This document shows positions 1 through 10,100 of a stretch of DNA of 20,237 bases, one piece after another (position 1 is the stretch's first letter; each line of letters begins with the position of its first letter). Source of the stretch: Apostichopus parvimensis (taxonomy: Eukaryota > Echinodermata > Holothuroidea > Aspidochirotida > Stichopodidae); assembly GCA_000934455.1 (NCBI GenBank), contig KN886502.1, positions 58,436 to 78,672 of the forward strand. The letters are read 5' to 3'. The position numbers and the translations under genes were made by a program. The notes beneath the pieces are model-generated. The model searched no databases. It was not told the DNA's origin and saw only the letters and a program-made list of their open reading frames with translations.

Positions 1-30
1 AAAGTTACTGAGCCCGTTAACCCAGTCTAA

Positions 31-212
31 GGCTGCCCTGTGAATAAGGTGTATGTGTCTGGCTATTCGCAGGGCTGCCCTGCAAATAAGGTGTCTGTGT
101 CCGGCTGTTCGCAGGGCTGCCCTGTGAATAAGATGCTTGTGTCCGGCTATTCTCAGGGCTGCCCTGCGAATAAGATGTTTGTGTCTGGCTATTCGCAGGG
201 CTGCCCTGCGAA
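31..212. repeat. 42-bp tandem repeat, about 4.3 copies
   Basis: GGCTGCCCTG recurs at 31, 73, 115, 157 and 199, exactly 42 bp apart, each followed by a variant of AATAAGRTGTNTGTGTC and then GGCTATTCGCAG. Because 42 is divisible by 3, both strands stay open and produce short repetitive ORFs (YSQGCPANK-like on +), which I do not regard as genes. Confidence 0.92.
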
Positions 213-384
213 TAAGCCCCACCTTTTTTTAGAGTATTCAAAATCATACAAGGTTTTGTATGTGGAGTATAAGTATCGCGAGATACAATTTCTCAATGTG
301 ACAAGGAAAACGTGGTAAATATGACTGATTAAAGGTCAATTTTGACCGAAAATTGTAGGTCACTCACAAATTATAAGAATATAT

Positions 385-435
385 GAAAATTAGAGTGCGA
401 CAGTCGGAAATTCCGACTGTCGCACTCAAATTTTC
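385..435. repeat. Near-perfect palindrome, 25-bp arms
   Basis: Arms 385-409 and 411-435 are reverse complements with a single mismatch (392/428) and a one-base centre. The inner 17 bp (core GAGTGCGACAGTCGG) pair perfectly. Such a short-loop hairpin would extrude readily. It may be a transposon end or the remnant of a foldback element. The C-rich tract at 471-485 and the following CTAGCGACGTCCCTGCC may belong to the same element. Confidence 0.85.
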
Positions 436-539
436 CAACTATCGTCAGTTTTACCAAGATTGGGGGGAGACACCCCCCCCCCCCTCTAGCGACGTCCCTG
501 CCCTTGGCATGCAGTTCTGGAGGCGGTGAAATGTGACAT

Positions 540-800
540 TCGCCTTCAGGTTGAAGTTGATTTTCGCCGTTTATCTTGGGCTGCCTTCTTCGGACGCTCT
601 TCTGCTGTGGAGGGGTGTTTTGTTTCGATGCGGGCTGGTCATCCGTTTGTTGCATGTTGAATGTTCGGGTGGGAGGTGGTGGGGGTGTTTGTCTCCGCTG
701 GTCTGTGGGCCTACTTTTTGGCTTGCTTGAGTTGTTTGTGAGAGGGGGTTGGTTTTTCAGTGCCTTTGGCCGTGACGTTTTGGTTCTAGCAGGGCGGGTC
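540..800. other. G/T-skewed, A-poor segment
   Basis: The + strand is rich in G and T and poor in A from about 560 to 790, with closely spaced G runs at 668-690 (GGGTGGGAGGTGGTGGGGG). A two- or three-tier G-quadruplex is possible on this strand. Short ORFs on both strands look like by-products of the skew. I recognise no gene. Confidence 0.4.
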
Positions 801-810
801 AAATAAAAAG

Positions 811-3015
811 TACTTTAGCTACTCCATGTAGGATAACGCAGGTTCATTTTTGTCTCTTGGCTGGTGTTAACAGCTTAAATTCTTTTCCAGAACAGCTTGC
901 TTGAATCACTTCTCCACCTGTAACATCTTCTCACAATGGCTTCTATTGTTCCCGAATATTAGCGTCGTAGCCAATATTTACATATTATTGTAATTTATTC
1001 ATTACATGGCGCTCTGGTATTCAATGCGGATCAAGAAGTCTCGTATACCAGAAATTTTCAGCTTATCGCTTTTGTGTCGTCACTGAGATCACTATCTTCC
1101 GGAAAATGCACAAATTCGTTTTTCGTTGTGGGATATTGCAGGCAACCATGTCGTTTTTACTTAGCATGTTTTGACAACCTTTTCCATCCAACATTGCGGA
1201 GAAAAAAATGAGTCACGTGATATTATAAAGTAGTGCATAGCCTCTACACTTAATGCAAAATTTAGCAGCATAATTTTGCTTAATATTCAAGTTGACTAGG
1301 ATCACTTACATAAGACAGAATGGCTTGTCATGCATGTTTATATTGCCCATACTTACTGGAGATCGCCAAATCCTCATTTCTGTATGAAAGAACGTTTTAC
1401 AATGTTTCGATATTTAAACATAACGTATACATATTAATAATGCTTACTTGCTTTGTTTCTGCATTCGAACTTGTGTTACCTATAACTGACTAAATCTTTT
1501 ATTGTTTTAAATGTGATACATATATGCATAACCATTGTATTGATTATCCCTCTTATCATTGGGAACTTGGGAAAAATGTGTAGTTATGACATTTTCTCAA
1601 ACAACAAAATAAAATTGTCCCTTCAATGGTTTCTTTAAATAAAAAAGGAAATATAACTGTATTCTGTTTTAAAGAAATTTATTGATGTTGCATTTGATTT
1701 AAATCGACATTCGCCGAATTAACGAATAAGCCAAATTACATATTCCGCTGCAAAGGGACCATGGTTTCATACGTGATTTTTTTCAAATATGTATTGCAGA
1801 GTTGCAACTAAAGAAAAAGTGAAACTACTTGGAATGTGAAAGTGTCACTGTAAAGGCATACCACAAATAGCAATCAACTGTTTACCAACCGATATATTTA
1901 CATTCATAAAAAAGGATATATTTGTTTTACTGCTGTGAATATCCTGCAAATCAAGTGCTAACTGATCAAAGTTGAATCCAGTATATGTGGATATGATAAT
2001 ACCCCGTATGATTCGATGACACGCTTGTACAGTCTTACTAGTGTAAACCTCTATATCAAGCCGGACATTTTGGACTTTTTTTTTGCTTTTGTGCGATCTC
2101 AGAGAATTTCAAAGCCTCATTATGCAACCAAACCTCAACAAAAGTACAAACGGTCGAGCCACCGCAGGATCACCAGCCCCCCCCCCCTCCCCCGACCCCA
2201 AACCGGCAACGGCCCGAGAAAACGGGTCTCGACAAGTGGTGAAAATCCGCCGTTTGAATCCGCAGGTGGGCAGCAGTGCATGCATGGGTACGCATGTAAA
2301 CGTTACAATGTCGGAATGATATTTAGTGGATGAACGTTTACTCTTGTTTTGTAACCTAGCCTACGTTGGCCTCGCTTTTTTATACGCGATCGCTTGTCTT
2401 ATCAGTGATGAGCTATGAGTTATTCTTCACTAACGTATAGTTTGATTAGATTAAAAGCTTATACAACTTTCATTTAAGCATAGCTACATAAGTTTAAAAA
2501 CATGAAGATGTGAGCCTTAATTGAATCGCTAGTTTAACCGAGTTTGGTTAAGCAATATGCTAGGTCTATTAACAAAATCTGCCATCTGCTGAAATTTACA
2601 GTTGTTACCACACGGGAGCAAGGAGGTACATGCGAGACACGGTGGTACTATATAGCGCTCTGTGTGGCACTGTATAGCCGACCATTACTATACTCACTAT
2701 CCAGAGAACCTACATGTCTTAATTTGAATAGACATTTCAAATAAGGGTAGCCTTAGGTTATTTTAAGAATAAATAGGCATGTTAAAATGTATACTTTTGT
2801 GGTGGATTGTCGGTTTTGTATAATCAACAACAGAAAGCAGGATACTGTTGGTATGTAGACTAGTGAACCATTAGATATGATATATATTTTGGAAATTATT
2901 CGTGTTGAACACGACCCATTCTCCTTCCTCAGCAACTAATTAAAGAAGAAGAATTAGAAATGGGATATAACGTACTGCCGTTACTATGTTACTTGTGTGC
3001 GGGGCGACTTGTGTG
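811..3015. other. Intergenic, no recognised gene
   Basis: AT-rich DNA with frequent stops on both strands. One notable patch is 2178-2215, a C-run followed by moderately CpG-rich sequence. Short open frames at 2016-2333 and elsewhere match no family I know. Confidence 0.5.
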
Positions 3016-3026
3016 TGTCAGTAGTT

Positions 3027-3067
3027 ACCATCCGTGTTACCATCCGTGTTACCATCCGTGTTACCAT
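3027..3067. repeat. 12-bp tandem repeat (TTACCATCCGTG), interrupted by a transposon
   Basis: About three and a half copies of a TTACCATCCGTG unit lie to the left of the insertion at 3071. The pattern resumes to the right of it (TGTTACCATCCG, 3433-3444). The hAT-like element therefore landed inside a pre-existing short minisatellite. Confidence 0.8.
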
Positions 3068-3070
3068 CAG

Positions 3071-3424
3071 CAGTGGCGTAGGAAGGTACTTTTGAGTGGG
3101 GGGGCTGAAGACTGATGGCCGGCCTGGGGGAGGGGTCTAAGGGGGAATTTTTTTGCATTTCCAGGTGGCCTCAGATGCAATTTGGTGCAATATAGCACAC
3201 TTCAACACCCGGCCACTCCATTTTGTAAATAGTTTTGCATTTTCACCTGGCCTTAGATGCAATTTGGTGCTCCAAATGAGATTTTTTTCTCATTTGGAAA
3301 TGAAAAAGGGGTTTTCTGACTTGCGGAGCGGGGGGGGGGGGGCGGAATGATACTTCCGCCCCACCATATTTTTCACTGGGGGGGCTGGCGCCCCACCAGC
3401 CCCCCCCCGGTTCCTACGCCCTTG
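3071..3424. mobile_element. hAT-like non-autonomous element (MITE), 354 bp, with 8-bp target-site duplication
   Basis: The left end CAGTGGCGTAGGAA (3071) and right end TTCCTACGCCCTTG (to 3424) are inverted repeats with two mismatches in 14. They are flanked by a perfect 8-bp direct repeat ACCATCAG (3063-3070 and 3425-3432). Eight-bp duplications with CAGNGGCG-type ends are typical of the hAT superfamily. Inside are two copies of a ~38-bp unit (3151-3188 and 3233-3270), a 10-bp-stem hairpin (3271-3298) and long G and C runs. There is no transposase, so it would have been mobilised in trans. Confidence 0.85.
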
Positions 3425-3439
3425 ACCATCAGTGTTACC

Positions 3440-3720
3440 ATCCGTCCCGATTAATCGGGATTGTCCCGTTTTTGAAAGGAAAAGTGAGCGTCCCGGCCGG
3501 TAAGACAAATTGCCCCGATTTTCCCGAAAACGAATATACGCAGTACAAGTTTTTCGGATCAGACTCGCAATCGCCAAGTTATGTGTACATAAACAGCTCG
3601 TTAGCTGCTGTAGCAGACGACGACTCGGTATGGTATCCGTGTAGTGTGCGGGAATACGAATCCACGTGCGTCGTTGCGATAGAATTTAGTATCGTTACTG
3701 ACGTGGGACGTTCAATGTTC
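3440..3720. other. CpG-rich island-like segment, function unknown
   Basis: CpG density is clearly higher here than in the AT-rich surroundings. GTAAGA at 3501 could serve as a splice donor. An 88-codon open frame on + (3472-3738) matches nothing I recognise. It might be an unmethylated promoter or untranslated first exon, 3.5 kb upstream of the APIP start. Evidence is weak. Confidence 0.3.
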
Positions 3721-4038
3721 TTCACTCATACCTGTTGAAGAATCCGGGACTCCTCAAGCAGATTAGTGGAGGGGACAAATATTCATGACTGAACTGAGTT
3801 TGAGTTTGAGTTGTGCTGTTCATTTTTGGATATTTTTCATGATGATGTAGTTGTGCAACCATGGTATTAATTTTATCACCAGTCCGCATGGAGTAAATGT
3901 GGTGCAAACCAGAAATAGCATGAATTACATTTCTGAAATAGGCCACATATATTAGGCAAACAAAACTAGTGAAATCAGCCTTAAATATTGCACCATTTGG
4001 CTTCTAGGTAGGTCCCAAAATCAAAATTTTTGCAAAGG

Positions 4039-4059
4039 GGGAGGGGGACACCCCCTCCC
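4039..4059. repeat. G/C hairpin, 9-bp stem
   Basis: GGGAGGGGG, loop ACA, CCCCCTCCC: a perfect 9-bp stem with a 3-nt loop. Similar G-run/C-run structures occur at 460-485 and inside the hAT-like element, so this may mark another degenerate transposon copy. Confidence 0.6.
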
Positions 4060-4432
4060 ATTAGACCGCTCCCCCCAGATCAGTCCCACGTTCAGCTCAA
4101 AGAAAAATGGTAACCCTATGTGTGTGTGACACAAAATAACTGGGCTTTCACACAGGTCAGTGTAAAAGTACTCCAAAAGTACACGATGGATGAACATTGC
4201 ACGTAGATCACCATAAGCAAGTACAGAAGGAGGGAGGGAGAGGTGCTCTGTAGAGGTCAAATTCGTCTGAGGTCAATAACGGTCAAGGGGCGGGGGCGGG
4301 TGAGAGACACATAGTAAAACCAAAAGCAAATCTTTGGATACCCTGATACTTGTTAATCGACAAAGCGAAACTTACTGTTGTCTGTAAAGTGTAAAGGTAA
4401 TATGCGGCTTACCTCAAGATCGTCAAACTTTG

Positions 4433-4641
4433 AAAACTGTGTAAATATTTTAAATCCAAAAGTATAACTTGGATAAAATTCCTACTTTGTATGTTAATCA
4501 ACCATCGAGTGGAAGGACCCTATTGTTTTCGACGGAGGCAAAAACGTTATTTGAGCTAAGCAGTCAAAATCTCAAAACTGTAAATATTGTAACTACAAAA
4601 GTAAGGTTGGAAAAATGCCATACTTTGTATATGGATCCACC
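4433..4641. repeat. Diverged direct repeat pair (~70 bp)
   Basis: 4433-4503 and 4574-4641 share AAAACTG, TAAATATT, CAAAAGTA, TTGGA, TACTTTGTAT and ATCNACC in the same order. They are separated by 70 bp. Probably part of an old dispersed repeat; GGTCAA-containing sequence continues to about 4870. Confidence 0.6.
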
Positions 4642-5027
4642 TTGATGAGTTAAAGCAATTCTATTGGAGGTCAAAGTTTTTTTTTAGATCAACAAAGGTC
4701 AAAATCCGTGGGCCACCTTGTATGCACAACTCTAATAGTAAATCTTAAAGGAAGCTCACACTACTATACCCCTACGTAGTATATCCAAATTATAGGCTGG
4801 TGAATACAAACACCCTTTTGTCTTCTTTGAAGTTCACAGTTCATTTGAGGTCAGGTCAAGTAACAAAGTCCACGTGAGTGTTAAATCCTTGCTGGACTAG
4901 CAAATTCTGCAGCATTATATTACAAACTCTTGTCTGCACTGTCACAGTACATAAAATATTCACATGTGAAATTTCCTGGACAAGAAAATGCTTCCTCAAA
5001 ATCAAAGAAGGGCAGAGGCCCGGAGGG

Positions 5028-5115
5028 TCATTGTATGACTTGGTGCTTGGGAAGTAGTCAGAAAGGTAAATTCATTGTATGACTTGGTGCTTGGGAAGTA
5101 GTCAGAAAGGTAAAT
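5028..5115. repeat. Perfect 44-bp tandem duplication
   Basis: The unit beginning TCATTGTATGACTTGGTGCT occurs at 5028-5071 and again at 5072-5115 with no differences that I can see, so the duplication is recent or maintained. Confidence 0.9.
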
Positions 5116-6484
5116 TGGTAGTATACTTCTTTATAGGGTTACATGTGTCTTGTAAGAGGTTGGCCTACTCTGTGTAGGTGACTGTAATATTTATGTACGC
5201 CCTTATCACCTGACAGGCGCGGTACCTGTTTCACGAACCATTGTATCACACGCACTTGCCTTGAATGTGCATAACGATCAAGCTGCTTAATCAAATGGTA
5301 TTAGGCATCTTCGTTGACGTTTTAGTCCAACCAAGCATAAAGGTATCGACAAAGTGATAGCTATTTCTTTACTAACTTGAGTATATACTTAAGACGACCC
5401 TTTAAGTTAACGTAATAGTAAGGGTCACCAGGCTATACTGTAGCCTTGTAGGCCTAGCCTAGGCCTAGGGTAGCGTACGCCCATTAAAAGCCCCGTTGAC
5501 TTACACACTAAATCACAAAAGAAATGTGGTCTCTAAGTCTTAGTCTAGATAGAAGTTCTCACTAGCTAAACGCTACCCATCACTGGATAGCTGACAAGTG
5601 GGCCTTAATGGCACTATCCAAGTTCTGTATCATGACCATGTAGATTTTTTGCTATCAGAGCCTGAAGTACTGTATTAGTCAACGAACCTCTTCACTCGGT
5701 AGTTAACATTTTCGTACACTGCTCCCAGGAGGCCTAAAGGGGTCTAAAATTACCTCATTTGGCCCAATTTGTTCACCACATGTATTTCCATTCATGCTCT
5801 TCAATAAGCAAGCCACAAGGAAACAGATCCTGATTAATAACACACAAAAAAGATGTTCTCCAAAGTACTGTATTTGGTACTTTTCCTTAGGGAGAAGATC
5901 CTGGCAGATTGATATTTTGATATTATAGATTATCATAGTCATAGGAGTATGCCACCCTAGGCTTTGGCCTGCATCTGTGATCAATATAACTTACATTTGT
6001 CCTAACGATAGGCTTGCCTTTAGGATAATAAGTTAAACCATACATTTCTTTGCAAATAAGAAACCTGATTTCATTTACTAAGACCTTTGACTGTTTGAGT
6101 ATACTGTATACAAGGTCTACATGTCTGCAAAAGTAAAATCAGGAAAGATTGCCACAAATCAGTCTCTCTTCATATTTGTTGTTGTAATCTTTGGCTCATA
6201 ACCATTTGGGCTGGCCCCAAGTTTGGCCTAATTACTTGAAATAAGAAGCGGGTAAAACTTCTTCACATTTAATTGCAGTCTATAACAATATTGGCAATTG
6301 ACTGGGAACTGATCATGTGTGTTTTCACTTACTGTAGTACCCAGGGCATAACTTTTCTGGTATCGCATCTAAATTGCTATAGATGCAAAATGAGTGAATT
6401 GCTATGTATACACATTCACAGATGTATAGGCAGTTTTATACACAGAAAACAAATACAACAGAAAACAAAAACAATACAAAATTC
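5116..6484. other. Intergenic, no recognised gene
   Basis: AT-rich sequence without a recognisable coding region. There is a short near-palindrome built on AGGCCT at 5449-5467. A 93-codon minus-strand frame (5703-5984) has no recognised homology. Confidence 0.5.
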
Positions 6485-6490
6485 GGTACT

Positions 6491-6632
6491 AATTTAGAAT
6501 CCGTACCATTCCTAAACCCTAACCCTGTTCCCTACTTCCTAACCCTAATTGCTAACCATATTCCCTACTTCCTAACCCTAATTCCTAGCCCCTAGTAAGC
6601 TTTCCCATTCATATGGTACAGATTCTAAAGTT
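6491..6632. repeat. Inverted-repeat-flanked patch with telomere-like CCCTAA motifs
   Basis: AATTTAGAATCCGTACCA (6491-6508) is the imperfect reverse complement of TGGTACAGATTCTAAAGTT (6614-6632), with one mismatch and one inserted base. Between the arms lie CCTAAACCCTAACCC (6511-6525) and a 23-bp repeat starting TTCCCTACTTCCTAACCC at 6528 and 6561. The array is degenerate, so it is not a functional telomere. It could be a small MITE. Confidence 0.65.
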
Positions 6633-7041
6633 AGGCCCAAAATTCAAATACAAATTTTTTCCTGGTACTATGGGTAAAATTATACATGAGGTGAGATACT
6701 TACAAAATGATAGTGGGTCCCATTGTCATAATGATTAATACTAATAATATTAAGATCCCAATGCTAATTATATCAAATGCCAAAATTAACATGTCAGTTT
6801 CATTTGAATACAAGCCTTTGTCATACTGTAGTTTTGCCCACTAATTTTCCAATTTTATTCTGTTATTTCTAAATTTCCATTCTTAATATTAGATACTGTA
6901 CTATATACTGTACAGTATGTGTCCTACTTTTTAGCATTTCCTGGTCAATTCCTACAACCATCAAACACATGAAATGAAGCAACCCGTTATAAAGATGATT
7001 GTCAAATATTAACCCTGTCGTTTTTTCTTTTTTGCTTTCAG

Positions 7042-7155
7042 CAAGTGCTTTTTTTCTGTTGGTGGAGCCGGTTCTTCAGTAACTGTTAAGGGATACCTAG
7101 AAAAGAGAACATTGCCTTCCTATTCCAGAGTAGTTTAAAACACAGATTCACCAAC
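7042..7155 (+). other. Probable 5' UTR segment with splice acceptor just upstream
   Basis: A long pyrimidine run (about 7019-7039) ends in CAG at 7039-7041, a strong 3' splice site 114 nt before the APIP start codon. In the frame of the start codon a TAA sits at 7087-7089, so the protein cannot extend upstream through this segment. An untranslated first exon further upstream is therefore likely, but I cannot locate its donor with confidence. The start context CCAACATGA has A at -3. Confidence 0.55.
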
Positions 7156-7182
7156 ATGAGTAGCAATAATGTTTATGACAAG
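7156..7182 (+). CDS. APIP: APIP coding exon 1
   Basis: Encodes MSSNNVYDK, ending in phase 0 before GTACTG. It is too short to find by ORF length and was assigned because it joins exon 2 in frame. The resulting DK|EHPR junction matches the DKEHPR seen in vertebrate APIP. The N-terminal tail is about 12 residues shorter than in the human protein. Confidence 0.85.
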
Positions 7183-10100
7183 GTACTGCATAGCAAAGTA
7201 TTTCTCCTATACTACTCTAGGAACAACGCGTCATGATCTTGGCCACTGTTGGAAAGTAACATTACTGACCAGTGCTATGGTCTACTAAATAGCAACCTTG
7301 CGAAATAGTAATTTGTTATGTTTATAGCCCATGAGAGAACCAAAGTGGTGGAGCAATTATGTTTTATATGTAGCATTCCTCATTTACCTCCACATGGTTG
7401 CGCATTCTATTAAATTTGTATATCTTCATTTACCAATTTTCCACCATCACAATTTTTGTGCCCATGGATGTTTTAGCTGTGCGTTGCTGCCATTCTATCG
7501 ATTGTGACAACAGTGAAGCAAGACTAAAAATATAATAAACCAAGTTTTCTACTATTGCACGTAGGCTACTTTATAGCATTGAATCTGTACTCTCCTACTA
7601 CCTACTGTACTGTACTTGTGCTGTAGGTAGAAAAAATCTGACTTGCACTCAAATGAAGAAAAATATTAATTTTGTTAGGGTTTACTATGAAACGATGATT
7701 CAGGCGAATGATCATGATACTGTACAGTTTAAACAGAAAGTACTTGTGGAGGATCAGTGTGCAATGGTCTTGTTCATTTTAATCTTTGGATGGACCAGGG
7801 AAGGGCTCAAATTTTAGTTGCGCTGGTCTGAAGAGTAAAACTTTGTATACATGTATACCATTTCCTCAACACCTCAACACAAATTTTAGTTTATACACAT
7901 TATAGATGTTAAAAATCAGATTTTCCAAATTGCTATTTGCATTTTGGTCATATCGAAATATTAGAATTCATGCAAGCTGTAACAGGATATAGAGTATCAT
8001 TTTTGTTCATGTTTTTCTTTGCTATATCATTCATCAGGACTTGTTATTGTTCTAAAAGCCTCACAGGCCATTGGAAAGTTTTTAGCTTACTATGCTTTGC
8101 CTATCTGCGGTTTTGACTATTCTGCAGATCACTCAAACAAAACAATGCTGGTTAAATGTTATGTCAAGAAAATCATTTGGGGTCTTTACTTTTTGAATAA
8201 ATCATTTTCATTCAGTTGAAGTTTGAAGTTTCATTTATGTCCAATTTCCACAGGAACATCCCCGGCATCTGATTCCAGAACTGTGTCGTTTATTTTATGA
8301 TCTTCGTTGGATGACAGGATCCGGTGGTGCTCTCTCCATTAAAGAAGGGTTAGTTGTCAAATGAAAGAAGACTTTAATTGTCTTGTCAATGTAAACTGGG
8401 GTTTTTCAGTAGTTGGTGACAGTTTTCTGTGTTGCCTTTGTTTTTCCCATCCTTGGCCACATGGTATTAAAAATTGTAAGTGCTTAAAAATATGCTACTG
8501 TTAGAAAGGTAGTTCTCACCAGTACCATGTGTAATTGTTCTGATAATGGGCTGTGCTACCAGTACAATTTGTTATTGTTATGATAATGGCAGTACAGTAC
8601 TTACAGTACCATGTGTTCTTGTTCTGATGATGGCCCGTGCTACCAGTACCATGCGTTATTGAATGGGTGGTGCCTACCATACCATGCGATATTGTTCTGA
8701 TAATGGGCGGTACTAACAGTACCATGCATTATTGTTCTGATAATGGGCGATACTTACAGTACCATGCACGTTATTGTTCTGATAATGGGCGGTACTTACA
8801 GTGCCATGTGTTATTGTTCTGATAATGGGCGGTACTAACAGTACCATGCATTATTGTTCTGATAATGGGCGTTACTTACAGTACCATGTGTTATTGTTCT
8901 GATAATGGGCGGTACTTACAGTACCATGCATTATTGTTCTGATAATGGGCGATACTTACAGTACCATGCATTATTGTTCTGATAATGGGCGATACTTACA
9001 GTACCATGCATTATTGTTCTGATAATGGGCGATACTTACAGTACCATGCGATATTGTTCTGATAATGGGCGATACATACAGTACCATGCGTTATTGTTCT
9101 GATAATGGGCGATACTTACAGTACCATGCGATATTGTTCTGATAATGGGCGATACTTACAGTACCATGCATTATTGTTCTGATAATGGGCGGTACTTACA
9201 GTGCCATGTGTTATTGTTCTGATAATGGGCGGTACTAACAGTACCATGCATTATTGTTCTGATAATGGGCGTTACTTACAGTACCATGTGTTATTGTTCT
9301 GATAATGGGCGGTACTTACAGTACCATGCTTTATTGTTCTGATAATGTGCGGTACTTACAGTACCCTGTGTTATTGTTCTTGACGTACAGTATACTGGCA
9401 GAAAAATAGTCAGTGCCTTGTTTTTCACTACTCCAAATGGCAAAGTCCACTGGTATTTAGCCAGTCAACAACCAAAATTTTGACCATTACCTTGGGAAAG
9501 ATTGCCATATTTCTGTTACTACTAGTTTTACTGTAGCTGTTGGTAGACAACATGTGTTTCTGTAAGTGGCACCCCTCATTTAAATACCTGACATTTGTCT
9601 CCTTTAATGTATGGTAAGTTTTCTACCATCCTATGACTGGATAGTGGAACATCATGCCTCCAATTGCCCCTACAGCAAGACTAGAAGTCTAGTAATACCA
9701 TACTTTTCTTTCGTTACTTTTTACCTGATCGTGTTTCATTGTCAATATTATTTCTATTCCTTTACCTTTTACAGAAATGAAATCTATGTAACACCATCTG
9801 GGGTTCAAAAAGAAAGAGTTCAGGTTAGCATCACGTCTCTTTTCTACTGAAGACTAATGTGGCCATGACAAAAAATAAAATAAAAAAACATGGACATATA
9901 TACAAGACAAAAAATTTTCTATGAAAAACAAAATTTTTACTACGAAAAACAAATTTTTAAAACGGTTAACAAAATGTTTAAAACGAAAAACAACATTTTA
10001 AAACAAAAAAAATTTTGTTTTCGTTGTAAAATTTTTTTTTTTCATTTTAAATATTTTGTTTTGCGTTTAAATTTTTTTTCTATATATATCCGTGTTTTTT

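Noticed and set aside
17..318. Repetitive open frames on both strands (YSQG.PANK-like)
   Set aside because: They are open only because a 42-bp tandem repeat has a length divisible by three; both strands are open at once and nothing conserved is seen.
371..806. Overlapping frames on both strands in the G/T-rich segment
   Set aside because: Strand skew removes stop codons; translations are Pro/Gln- or Gly/Cys-biased without domains.
3472..3738. 88-codon + frame in the CpG-rich segment as a coding exon
   Set aside because: The translation matches no family I know; GC-rich composition alone lowers the stop frequency.
6511..6596. True telomere or chromosome end
   Set aside because: CCCTAA units are few, degenerate and interrupted, and are followed by ordinary sequence and a gene.
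8517..9380. CRISPR array
   Set aside because: Units are contiguous 40-bp repeats with no unique spacers, inside an intron of an animal gene.
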